Shown one piece after another: positions 1-9,406 of a stretch of 56,328 bases of DNA (its first letter is position 1; every line of letters starts with the position of its first letter). Position numbers and translations under genes: made by a program. The stretch comes from Chara braunii (lineage: Eukaryota; Streptophyta; Charophyceae; Charales; Characeae): the NCBI GenBank assembly GCA_003427395.1, contig BFEA01000469.1, positions 1,177,142 to 1,233,469 of the forward strand. Direction: 5' to 3'. The notes under the pieces were generated by a model, which was not told the DNA's origin, made no database searches, and was given only the letters and a program-made list of their open reading frames with translations.

Positions 1-2290
1 AGGAGGTTAGATGAGATTGCCATATAGAAGATAATTTGCATAAGGCTTATGGGTTTAGTCTTGGGCGTTGGCCTGTCTTATGTTACAGGCCGGCTTGATC
101 AATCTGATTCAGGACTTGAGCTAGTCCACCTTGATCCTGCAAGGATCATCATCTGTTATCACTGATAACAGGTCGGTTGCCGATTCGTCGGTTCGCGAAT
201 CAATTCCTACTCGCTCCCCATACTCAACCTAAAAGGCTTTAGCTCTGGTGATCTTCTTGTTTGTTAAGGGTTTCACCCAGACTTTTATTGAATGACCTTT
301 TAACAGAGGTTCTGAGTATTTATTTAAGGTTGGTTGGCTGGAGGTTGGGGCTTGCATGGCTAAAGCGAGGGGTATAAGTATAAGAACTAGTTGGAGTTGA
401 CTCCGTATAGTGTGTGGACTCTTGACTGACTTTTGATGTGATTGCATGTATGTTCAGAGACTTGGGGTTTTGGTTGGGCAGCCTTGCCGTCGCGTATATA
501 TGTATGGTTAGAAGGAGACCCACTATGACTGTGAGAAGTGATCGTCACATAATTATCCCCCTCGTGTATATGTATGTGCGAGTGTATGTGTACCTACGCG
601 AGGAATTAGCGCGGCCTGAAGTGCCCGCGCAGTAAGGGTCTCGAGTCTAACACGAGAGGGGTTTTTTCTGTAATAAACGGTAAAAGTGCTCGTTTCCCTT
701 CCTTGTTGCGATTTATCTTGGTGGAACGATAAAGTTCCGGGCGGAAGGGCTAGCGTGTCGCTGGTGATGCGCCAGACAACTCACCACTGCTCCAAACCCC
801 TTCCTGCCCTAGGGGCCGTCTTGCCCCGCACCCGTTGGGACACCTCAGGGTGCAGAAGGCGGGAAGGTCCTCAGGTCGGTTTTGCGCCAGCTAAAGGGCA
901 ACCCCCTTTTGCTCGCACGTTAGCCAACGCCTGAGCGTTGAAGGTGACCCCTTTGGCTCAGAATAGGCCATTTGGGTGTGGGCACTACATAATGCGTCGC
1001 CATCACAGTTACTCGTGTAAAGCTGCATAGCGAGATAGTATGTGTAAGTTCAGCGCCCTCGCGATCTTATACTTAGTTCGCGCTCGACACTCGTCGCATC
1101 CCGCACTAAAAGAGTAATGGGTCAGGCGGCGAGACCACTAGCGCGATACGGCCAGTAAACTTGGGGTTTTGGTAACTTGAAGCGGCACGTGGGCGGAGGA
1201 CTAGCCCCGGTCAGCCTATGGGAGTCCGTGTACGGGCCTCATTATCCCGGACGCCGGGTAGCTTATGGGTAGGATTCCGGACCTCCTCCGCGCTCGCGTC
1301 ATTTGGGTTTACCCACCCCCTTCCATTTTAGAAGGCCATCAGCTAAATGGGGGTTGGAGTGAGTTTCGTTTTTGCGTTTTCATGGTTGGACGTTATAGTC
1401 CGTGGCGGCCGTCAAAGTCAAACCCCTTGATGTTCGACTGCCACGACAGCTTAAAGCTGTCTACTCAACCCCTCTACACAGGGTGCAGAAGAGGGTGTGG
1501 TCTTCAACCGCGCATGACAGTTGTCCAACGTCGAGAGATTAACCCTCAAGGCGCGTGTCAGCCGACACTTGAGTGTCGAATACGACCCTCGAGATTAAGT
1601 GTGGGTACCATATAGTACGCCATCACTACGACCGCTTATGCAAGTTTGCATCGCGAGTCAAATGTGAGTAGACCTGCGTCTGCGCGATTTTTATATTAAA
1701 GTCTCGCGCGCGACGCCCACTCGATTTCTGCGTCGAAGGGTTATGGGACGACTACTGAGGGGCTAGGGGCGTCGTCGCGTTGTTTGTGCCATGTCGTTCT
1801 GTGTGCGTATGTGTGTGCGTGCATTCCCTTTGTGTTCGTAGAGTAGTGTATGCGTGGTAAGTGGGATACGTCCTAGCCGACCGGCGACGAACCGCCCTTG
1901 GGACTTCAGCCCCCCAAGGTGTCGGTCCGCGTGTGGGTCCGATAGGCATGCTACCGCGCGTACCCCCTATGCTATAGCGAACGAGAAACGCCCTCGCTGG
2001 TCCACCTCTGCGATTGCAATTGAGTAGCTTTCGTATTGTGGACTGGTAGCTCGGCGGGGATACGCCCACTGAAGGGAGGTGACAACTCCCGTAAGGTGGA
2101 GGTAAGTTGTGCCTCGCGTAGGCCCTATCCTGTCGTAGGGGCTCGCGAGAGGTATGGCTGGCGCACTCGGCCGGAGCAGCCTAAGGAAGCTCCATGTGTG
2201 TGTTCGTGACGAGGTTGGTCCAACTCCTGCGTGACACGACCGAGAGGGTCCCGCGCTGCCACGAGCGGTGTCAGACCGATGCGCTCGACA
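1..2290 (+). repeat. Left LTR of element 1 (5' end outside the window)
   Basis: Direct repeat of 19619-21883 in the same orientation. It ends in CTCGACA at 2290, two bases before a tRNA-Asp PBS, so this is the U5 end of the upstream LTR. Compared with the right copy it carries a roughly 50-bp extra stretch near 1975-2025. The last 330 bp are also shared with two other LTR relics in the window (28930-29409 and 43610-43938). No real ORF is seen; small open frames here are chance. Confidence 0.85.
2100..2107 (+). promoter_or_regulatory. Candidate splice donor in U5 (AG|GTAAGT)
   Basis: GGAG|GTAAGT fits the eukaryotic 5' splice-site consensus exactly and is kept in the right LTR (near 21693). 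Other donor-like sites follow the PBS at 2405 (GTAAGT) and 2574 (GTGAGT). Good acceptors precede the ATG of both large ORFs (2601 and 9384). Use of any of these sites is inferred; the related LTR at 43.8 kb has GTATGT here and the one at 29.2 kb lacks a donor, which weakens the case. Confidence 0.35.
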
Positions 2291-2292
2291 GG

Positions 2293-2310
2293 TGGCGCCG
2301 TTGCCGAGGA
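2293..2310 (+). other. Primer-binding site, complementary to tRNA-Asp 3' end
   Basis: TGGCGCCGTTGCCGAGGA matches the complement of the 3' end of plant-type tRNA-Asp(GUC) at 17 of 18 positions. It lies two bases (GG) after the LTR end, the usual spacing. The same motif without the mismatch is at 29412-29429 behind another LTR relic. Confidence 0.85.
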
Positions 2311-2627
2311 TAACGAAAGCCTACCGTTGTTCCTGGTGGAACGACATCCGGGTACAAGTGAGAAAATAGGCATAAGAGAATGATAAGTGTGATCGAAGTA
2401 AAAAGTAAGTGATGAGGGACTTAGTATAAAAAGGGAAAGTTAGCACCCGTATATATGTATTTGATTGAGCTGCCCGGTCCTAGCAAGAGCATAAAGGGTG
2501 ACAATACTCACGAGAAGGGTGTGGCTAGGTGGGAGGCGCGGGCTAGCCCAGGTTGGAGTAGGATGCTAAGTAGGTGAGTGCCTTTGGCTTTCTCTTAACA
2601 GGAAATTGGAAAAGGAGGCCTGCCAAG
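2311..2627 (+). other. Element 1 leader between PBS and gag
   Basis: Untranslated leader of about 320 bp. It contains a TATA-like string at 2425-2430, donor-like GT sites at 2405 and 2574, and a pyrimidine-rich acceptor TTCTCTTAACAG ending at 2601, 26 bp before the gag ATG. An intron from the U5 donor (2102) to 2601 would be 500 nt. No ORF of interest. Confidence 0.4.
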
Positions 2628-4555
2628 ATGCATGAGGGTGGTGACGCTGGAAAGGTCCTGACCATCGAGGATCTCATCGCAGCCCTAGATCGATACGAGA
2701 GGACCCCGAGTAACGTTCCGAAGGTTGAGACCTTCCTTTTCGATGGGGAGAGGGTCTCNGATTGGCTAGATTTGGTGGAGCAGNCAATGGTGGGACTGTC
2801 AGATGAGGTNAAATTNCAACGCGTTATGAGGTATGTGCTCCATAGGCACCACCAGGAAGTGNAGAAGGTTGTGGACGCNGCCCATGNCAGCTGGGCAAGA
2901 TTCAAGGAGAACATGCTGCGCAAGTATCGGTTGGGTGATGGGTTGCTTACCATCCAAGATCTTGAGGGGATGAACAAGGATGACTTTACCACGATAGGGG
3001 CCTTCGTACAAGAGTTTAAGAAGAAGGCGAGGAAAGTTCACAGGATCTCTGAGGAAAGGCAGCGCGCTATCTTTTTGGGGCTGCTCACTGGGTCAGAGGT
3101 GGCCGAACTGACGAGCCATGGAGCAGGCAGCGCAAAGCTTACCTGGGCCACCATCAACAGAGGAGTGGAGGATGGGAGTTTGGACCAGGTAGAGCAGCAT
3201 CAGATGCGCCTGCAAAGGAGGAAAAGAAAGGAAAGGGACGCTACTGCATCAGGGACCCTGGGGGTGAAGAGGATTATCACTGATGTACTTGCGGCATTAG
3301 GCTATGGCCAGGATGTCAAGGCGCAGAGAAAGGCGGTAGCCGTGGTCCAAGGCCGAGGAAAAGAGGTGGGGGATGAAGGCGTCGGGCAAGAGGATTACGG
3401 TGGGGAGAAGACGGGGTCACAAATCCTTACCAAGGGCCAGCGGAAGCAACGCAATCTGTTGCAGGGTGGCCAAGGGTCTGGCAAAGGACAGGCCCCCCAG
3501 GCAGTCGCTGCACCACCAGTAGCCGCTGTAACCGCGCCCATATCGACAGGGCGGGCGCCAATGGGGCCACCCCCGGCCTGCGGACATTGGGTACCACATT
3601 GTCAAGCGGCACCCTGGCCTAGCTATAGCCATTGTACCTTGTGTGGAGGGGGCCAAACCCATACTGGACAGATGGTTTCATTCTCGGGTCCGTCAACAAG
3701 TACAGGGCCGCCAAGTTTCCCGGCGACGCAAATCCAATTCACGGCCCAGCCTCCCCCCTCACAGCAAACATTGCAGGCTAGTGTGGTTCGAGGAGGAGGC
3801 CAAGGGCAAGGAGGACAGGGCAATAGTGGTCGGGGACAAGGAGGCCGAGGGGGTGGCGGACGAGGCCGAAATGGAGGAGGACGTGGCGGCAGATGGAGCA
3901 ACCAAGGGGGCCAGGGCCAAGGAGACCAAGGTAGTCAGCAAGGAGGCCAAGGGTATGGGAGACCCCGCTTCGACTGGCGGAACGCAACCTGCTGGCATTN
4001 TGGTATTGTAGGCCACACGATTCGGTTATGCCAGCAACGGCGGGATGATGAGCTTGCGGGCCTGATTTCCTCTTGTATGGATGGGGATATATACGACAAG
4101 TGGGGGGAGCACATTGACCCCAGGACCCCGGGAGGGATCAGGCAGGAAGCCCTCAAGCGGGCGGCGGCAGGGCCATCGACCGCCCCGGCCATGTTTAGAC
4201 TGTGGCAGGAGAGAGAAGACCCGGCCAAAAGGATCGAAAAGATCACGGGGGATAGTGAGGAGGTTACGCAACGATTAAAGGTCGGGGCCATAAAGGAAGA
4301 ACCGATAATTGTTGAGTCACACGACAAGGAGAGAGAGGATGATGGGAAGCCGACCGTAACCACCCTGGAAAGGATGGAGGATTTGATGGAAAAAATAGGG
4401 AGGTATCAGCGGAAGCTGAAAGAGTTATGCGATGAAGTCCGAGGGTGGAGAGCCGACCTACCAAAGGTCTTCCTCTACGGGACAGGGCCGGGGCCGGCGG
4501 CTGGACAGCAGAGTAGCCCCGGGGTTGCCGTGGCGAGGTCTGGCCCCAAGTCAGG
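2628..4555 (+). pseudogene. gag: Gag polyprotein of element 1 (capsid and nucleocapsid)
   Basis: Structural protein that packages element RNA. The ATG at 2628 is the first good start after the candidate acceptor at 2601, and begins MHEGGDAGKVL. A capsid-like helical part (about codons 20-200) is followed by a Pro/Gln-rich linker and a Gly/Arg-rich RGG-type stretch (3790-3945). A CCHC zinc knuckle follows at 3990-4031 (CWHxGIVGHTIRLC, where the x codon holds an N and would be Cys if TGT). Several residues are masked by N calls. The open frame formally continues to 4943, but from about 4555 the sensible protein moves to another frame, so an indel lies near 4550. This is an old, non-functional copy. 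Confidence 0.8.
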
Positions 4556-5788
4556 AATGATGTTAAGGCGCCCACCCCGCACGGGCGGGCACTGCAAGCA
4601 ACCCAAACCAGGAGCCAAAGTAAGGCGGACCCTAGTCAGCCACCAAGCCAAGCGCCAAGTCAGGCACCTCCACAGAAGAGACCTGAGCCTGAACGTAGAA
4701 AGGAGGTGGTGGAGGTCCAGGAAGAAGAAGAAGAGGATGACGACATGGAGGATGAGAGAGTCCGTCAGGAAGAGGATCGACGGACGGAGCAGAGAGCGCA
4801 GAGAAAAGAGGCGCAGGAGAGAGTCGAGCCAGGTCTACAGGATGGTGTGCCCAGGAAAAGAAAGTACACCGTCAGGTTGGAGTAGGACTTTGACGTGGAA
4901 AGGATGGTGGACCGGTTCCTTGAAGGTCATAACGACCTTATGAACTTAAAGGATATTCTGGCATCTGCACCAAGACTCCGGGAAGAGTTGAAGGGGCGAT
5001 TGTCTCGAAGGTTGGTGCCCAACGTGCATTTGAGCGCCGTCCTGCCCAGGGAAGTGGGATGGACACAAGCTGGGATGAGGATGGACTGGAAGTGCGTGGT
5101 ATGCAGACTGGTGGACTTGGTAATAAAAAAGAAAAAGTGCATGGCGATGATGGATACGGGCGCTGAAATGAATATCATTAGGGAAAGAGATGCGCTCATG
5201 CTCGGGATGGAGATCGACCGTGCAAATCACGGTGTGCTGCACGGGGCTAATTGCAAAGCAGTTTTCTGCGGCACAGCGTCGAATGTGATCATAGAAATTG
5301 GCAAGGTGTGAGCAAGGACGTGCTTTTTCGTCATGCCAGATGTGGACCATCCCATCCTTCTGGGCAGATCATTCATATGCAGGACGGAGACCCTGATCTT
5401 CAACAAGCACGACGGAACGATGATATTGCTCCTGAGTGATTCAGCCTGTGGGAACTACGAAGCAGTCACCTGCCGGAACACGGGGCCAAAGAGCGAACGG
5501 AATAGGCCTAACCCCGGCTGGTTCACCTATGTGGAATTGGAGAACGAGCGGCAGAGGCTCGCGGAGGAATCCGAGGAGGAAGGTGGGGCAGAGGTGCTGT
5601 CACTAAGCCTTACAGACGTAAGCAAGGCTATGAAGATCGTAATGGCACATGAGATGGCGGACCCGAAGGCCATCAAGGCCTTGCGAGAGCATGTTTTGGA
5701 ATGCCCGCAGGCAGGAGAGGTGGAGCTTATCTATCGGCTTCCCAGAGGAAGAAAGGGGTCTGCAATGGCGCAAGCGCAAACAACAAGC
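4556..5788 (+). pseudogene. Gag tail, aspartic protease and linker of element 1
   Basis: In this frame a Gln/Pro-rich then strongly Glu/Asp/Arg-rich segment ends with RKRKYTVRLE, followed by an in-frame TAG at 4883. A retroviral-type aspartic protease follows: MAMMDTGAEMN with the catalytic DTG at 5153-5161, and the flap or second-half motif HPILLGRSFI at about 5345. A TGA at 5309 interrupts the protease. The region after 5430 is an acidic linker. The enzyme would cleave the polyprotein during particle maturation. The frame shifts again near 5790. Frame continuity with gag is lost, so this copy is inactive. Confidence 0.75.
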
Positions 5789-5799
5789 TGACCTTTTTT

Positions 5800-6858
5800 A
5801 GGGGACGGCTCAAGCAGGGCGCCCAAGGGCGGTACAAAACGGTAGATAAGAAGTGTCGCCCTGTTCCCGTGCTCGTTACGGAAGATGAAGAGGCCTATTA
5901 CGAGCGGGAGCGAGGATTGATATGGCGAATGCAAGAGCAGGCGTTGAGGGATCCATGCCGTATCAATGATGGAAATGAAGGAGAGTTAATAGTCGGAGAG
6001 CCATGTTTTCTCTCGCCTCAGGAAAGGATGCTGATGGTGCAGCTGATGAAGAAAAGGCATCGCGCATACGCCTTTAATGACGACCAGCGTGGGAGGCTGG
6101 ATGTAGACAGGATCCCGATGATCCGGATCCACACAGTTCCCCACGAGCCCTGAAACTTGAGGGGTGCGCGATACCCAAACCCTGATGAGGAGAAGATGGT
6201 GGTGGATTATCTGGATGGTAAGATGCGCACGCATGTTGCCGGCTACTCTAGTGGTCCGTATGCTTCCCTTTGGTTCTGCTTTATTAAGCCAAACGGGACG
6301 CTACAGTGGGTACAGGATTTGCAGCGGCTGAACGCAGTAACGGTGCGAGATGCGGGAGGCTTGCCAAACGCAGATGCACTGTCAGAGTCATGCGCGGGGA
6401 GGCCTATAATTTCACTTATAGACCTCTACTCCGGGTATGATCAATTCCCTGTATACCCGCCCGATAGGCTAGTGACGGCAATGCACACGCCAAGGGGGCT
6501 AATCAACATGAATGTGGCTCCTCAAGGTTGGACAAATGCAGTGGCGATGGTGCAAAGACATATGATCAGGGTCATGCAAACAGTCAGCCCGCACATCACC
6601 CAGCCCTACATCGACGACTTGGCGGTTAAAGGGCCAAAAGAGAGAGAGGAGGACGAGGTGCAGCCCGGAGTGCGACGCTTTGTTTGGAGGCATATCCTGG
6701 ATCTTTATCTAGTCTTGGGTATGCTAGAGGAGCACAACCTCACTGCAAGCGGGCCAAAATCCAAGCACTGTATGAGAGAATCGACCATCCTAGGGTTTGT
6801 CTGCAACGAGAAGGGCCGAAAGCCAGATGTGAAGAAGACAGACAAGATCTTAGAATGA
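5800..6858 (+). pseudogene. pol: Reverse transcriptase of element 1
   Basis: RNA-dependent DNA polymerase. In frame 1 the sequence runs from a connecting region (RYKTVDKKCRPVPVLV) into RT. Visible motifs are WFCFIKPNGTLQWVQDLQ, LIDLYSGYDQF with the first catalytic Asp, APQGWTNA in place of the usual LTNAP block, and YIDDLAVK with the catalytic DD at 6610-6615. A TGA at 6151 stands at PHEP*NL, where Trp is expected. A second TGA at 6856 also stands at a likely Trp (KILE*PVP). Both fit G-to-A decay. The fold looks complete apart from these stops. Confidence 0.85.
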
Positions 6859-7653
6859 CCGGTGCCTTTCCAGACCATAACGGATGTGAGAAGCTTTCTT
6901 GGCACTTGCGGATTTTGGAGAAGCTTCGTGAAAGACTTCGTCGCCAAGACCGAACATCTAAGGAAGCTGGTGCGCCAGGACCAGGAGTGGGTTTGGGGCG
7001 AAGACCAGGAAGAAGCGGTAGCCAGGATGAAGGGAGAGTTTATGGAAGGAGGGTTGGTGCTAGGGGCGCCAAATTATGAAGGAACTGAAGAAAAGTCGTT
7101 CATCATTGAGACAGACGCTGGGCCAACTGCATTAGGAGGGGTTTTGATCCAAGCGGATGTCGAAGGAAAGGAAAGGCCGCTAAGATTCGAAAGTCGCACT
7201 CTTAATACGACTGAGAGGAATTACTCTCAGTTCAAGAAGGAGACGCTCGCGGTACTCCATTGTCTAAGGGTCTTCCGGAATTATGTCTTCGGCAGGAGAT
7301 TTATATTGAGGGTAGAACCTACGGCGCTGACATGTTCTTTGAAAAATTATACACCATCTGACCCAACCGTCGCTCGATGGTTGACATACATTTGGATGTT
7401 TAATTTTGAGTTGGAAAGGATTCCGGGGAACAAGAATAGATCTGACGGCCTGAGCCGCGTCAACTGGGACAGTGCAGATCAGGGGTCGATCGAAGACACC
7501 CCGCCAGTTGACGGGTTTCTGGATCAAGAAGAAGATGTGCGACTCCATATAAATAAATGGGCGCTGCGAGTACCTAGTTGTGTTAGCTATCCCATTTGGA
7601 TAGCACGAAGAGGGTATGAGCGGAAGGCCGACTTAGTCTTTAAGCCATTTTAG
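6859..7653 (+). pseudogene. pol: RNase H region of element 1
   Basis: Continues the RT frame after the TGA at 6856. The RT-RNase H connection DVRSFLGTCGFWRSFV is followed by a gypsy-type RNase H: SFIIETDAGPTALGGVL (first Asp), then RPLRFESRTLNTTERNYS (Glu region), then AVLHCLRVFRNYVFGRRF, then GNKNRSDGLSR (last Asp). It degrades the RNA strand of the RNA-DNA hybrid. The frame ends with TAG at 7651 and continues in the same frame into the integrase linker, so that stop is also a decay mutation. Confidence 0.85.
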
Positions 7654-9189
7654 GAAGAAGACCCGTGGGGAGGCAAGGACACCCAGTGGATGATGAAGTT
7701 GGCGATGGCAGGGACACATGGCTTGGTGGAAGAGGTAAGGACAATAGAGGAAGGGCCTATTCAGGTAGAGGAGCATGAGCAGTTAATGGGAGGGATGTAT
7801 CTGCTCACTAATACACTCCTGCAAGGGGATTTCGACCGGAGAGGCGCATTTAGTCATGAGGAGGATGAAATCCTGATTCCGGAAAGTCAGGATGACGAGT
7901 TCGAAGAAGGGGAGATTAAGAAGGCATTCCCGGCAGAGGAATACGACGGGATCTATCTCGAGCTGGGCCTACTTATATCCTGTGAGATGAGGGACAGGGA
8001 TGCTAGCGACAAAGCACAGAAGTTGAGGCACCTCTACGTGGTGAGAGATGGGCATTTGTTCATAAAGCGGCAAGTTGGGAGTCCCAAGCGGATTGTGTGC
8101 GGGAGGAACCGACAATTAGACATCATAGTGGCATTACATGATGGTATAGCAGGTGGGCACAGAGGGGTGAGTGCCACATGCGCAAAGATAAGCAAGCTCT
8201 ACCATTGGGATGGAATGCTGACGATGATCATCAAGTACTGCCGATCTTGTATACCTTGCCAGGAAAGGTCAGCGCAAAGGCCGGGAGAGCCCCTGCACCC
8301 AAGGTTGGAAAGGGAAGTGGGTGCGGTTGTACACCTGGACCTGCTGTTTATGCCAATGGGGGAAAATGGGTGCAACTACATCTTCGATGCACGCGACAAT
8401 CTCACCGGGTTTGTAGACTGGCGGGCTATCCGAACGAAGACCGACCCAGTTTTGGCAAGTTGCATCGAGGAGTATTATGTGCGCTATCCTTTCGTCAAGG
8501 AGTTCGTGATGGACCGGGGGTCAGAGTTTACCTGCAATGAGGTGCGGACTTTGCTTGCCGGATATGGAGTAGTGGCCAACTACACTACGGTCGCGCACCC
8601 CCAAGCGAACGCTCTCCTGTGGAAAGGGGGCACAGTACCATCACGAACCTCTTGGCTAAATGGACAGAGGGCAAACCTGGTCAGTGGCCGAAATTCCTGC
8701 GAGCGGCTTTTTTCGTGGAGAATATTACGGTGACGAGGACTCAAGTATGCGCCAGCCACGCTATGGTATGGGAGGCATGCCACCTGCCCTATAGAAAACT
8801 TTATGAAAACGTGGAGGCGCCAGAACTTGGAAGTTAACCTGTCCTTCTAGGAGCTGCTCGATATCCGGGCGCGGCAAGTGGGAGCGGCCGAGGAAAGATT
8901 GCGAGAGGCCGCTGGTCAGGTAAAGAGAAGTCGCATGGAGGATAAGATGAAGTGGGATCAAATGGCGCGAGTGCGGAAAGATCCCTTGGCAGTGGGAGAT
9001 AGTGTGTTATTATACGACTCATCCCTGGAAAAGCAGTGGTCACGAAAACTTGACAAAAGATGGTTGGGGCCCTACAGGATTGTGAGATGCGCCGAGTTTG
9101 GGGCGTACCAGATCGAAGAGTTAAACGGCACGGAATGGAAAGATTGGGTATCTGGGACAAGGCTAAAGAAGTTCGTGGCCAGGGAATAG
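7654..9189 (+). pseudogene. pol: Integrase of element 1 with GPY/F module
   Basis: Inserts the DNA copy into the genome. The N-terminal zinc-binding part has two His (LHDGIAGGHRG, about 8135-8165) and Cys pairs in CRSCIPC (about 8240). The catalytic core shows VVHLDLLF (first Asp, 8338), EFVMDRGSEF (second Asp, 8512) and VERGHSTITN (Glu, 8622). The Glu lies in another frame because of a one-base insertion near 8612. The frame returns by 8878 and ends with the GPY/F motif RWLGPYRIV near 9060 and a stop at 9187. No chromodomain follows. A related integrase relic lies at 45231-45990. Confidence 0.85.
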
Positions 9190-9364
9190 GTAAAGCCGCA
9201 ACCCCTCCCAGTAACTGCGATCCCTCCCAGAATAGACCCTCGTCCTAAGTATTGCATGCCATGATTGAAAGCGAAGAAAAGCTTGATATGTCTGAAAATT
9301 GGGTGTATATTTGCTCTGAGGACTGCTGAAACCATATGCTGATCCTGTTGTGTGCTTGTCTGTT

Positions 9365-9384
9365 TCGTTTCGTCTGATGTGCAG
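9365..9384 (+). promoter_or_regulatory. Candidate splice acceptor before the second ORF
   Basis: A pyrimidine-rich run (TGTTTCGTTTCGTCTGATGT) ends in GCAG at 9381-9384, followed by G, 22 bp before the ATG of ORF2 (9407). The arrangement mirrors the acceptor 26 bp before the gag ATG. It suggests a spliced subgenomic RNA for ORF2, as for env-like genes of some LTR elements. This is inferred from sequence only. Confidence 0.45.
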
Positions 9385-9406
9385 GTCTGACTTCTTGAAG
9401 GCAGCC

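Noticed and set aside
1265-1615. 116-codon ORF in the left LTR
   Set aside because: Not kept open in the right LTR copy and without protein-like features.
2425-2430. TATAAA behind the PBS as the main promoter
   Set aside because: LTR elements start in the LTR; this lies in the leader and has no matching site in the right LTR. Kept only as a note.
3417-4016. Long minus-strand and alternate-frame ORFs over gag
   Set aside because: They are shadows of the Gly/Arg/Gln-rich gag coding sequence.
4883-7653. Alternative genetic code for the element 1 gag-pol
   Set aside because: Stops are mixed (three TGA, two TAG) and two of the TGA stand where conserved Trp is expected, so ordinary decay explains them.
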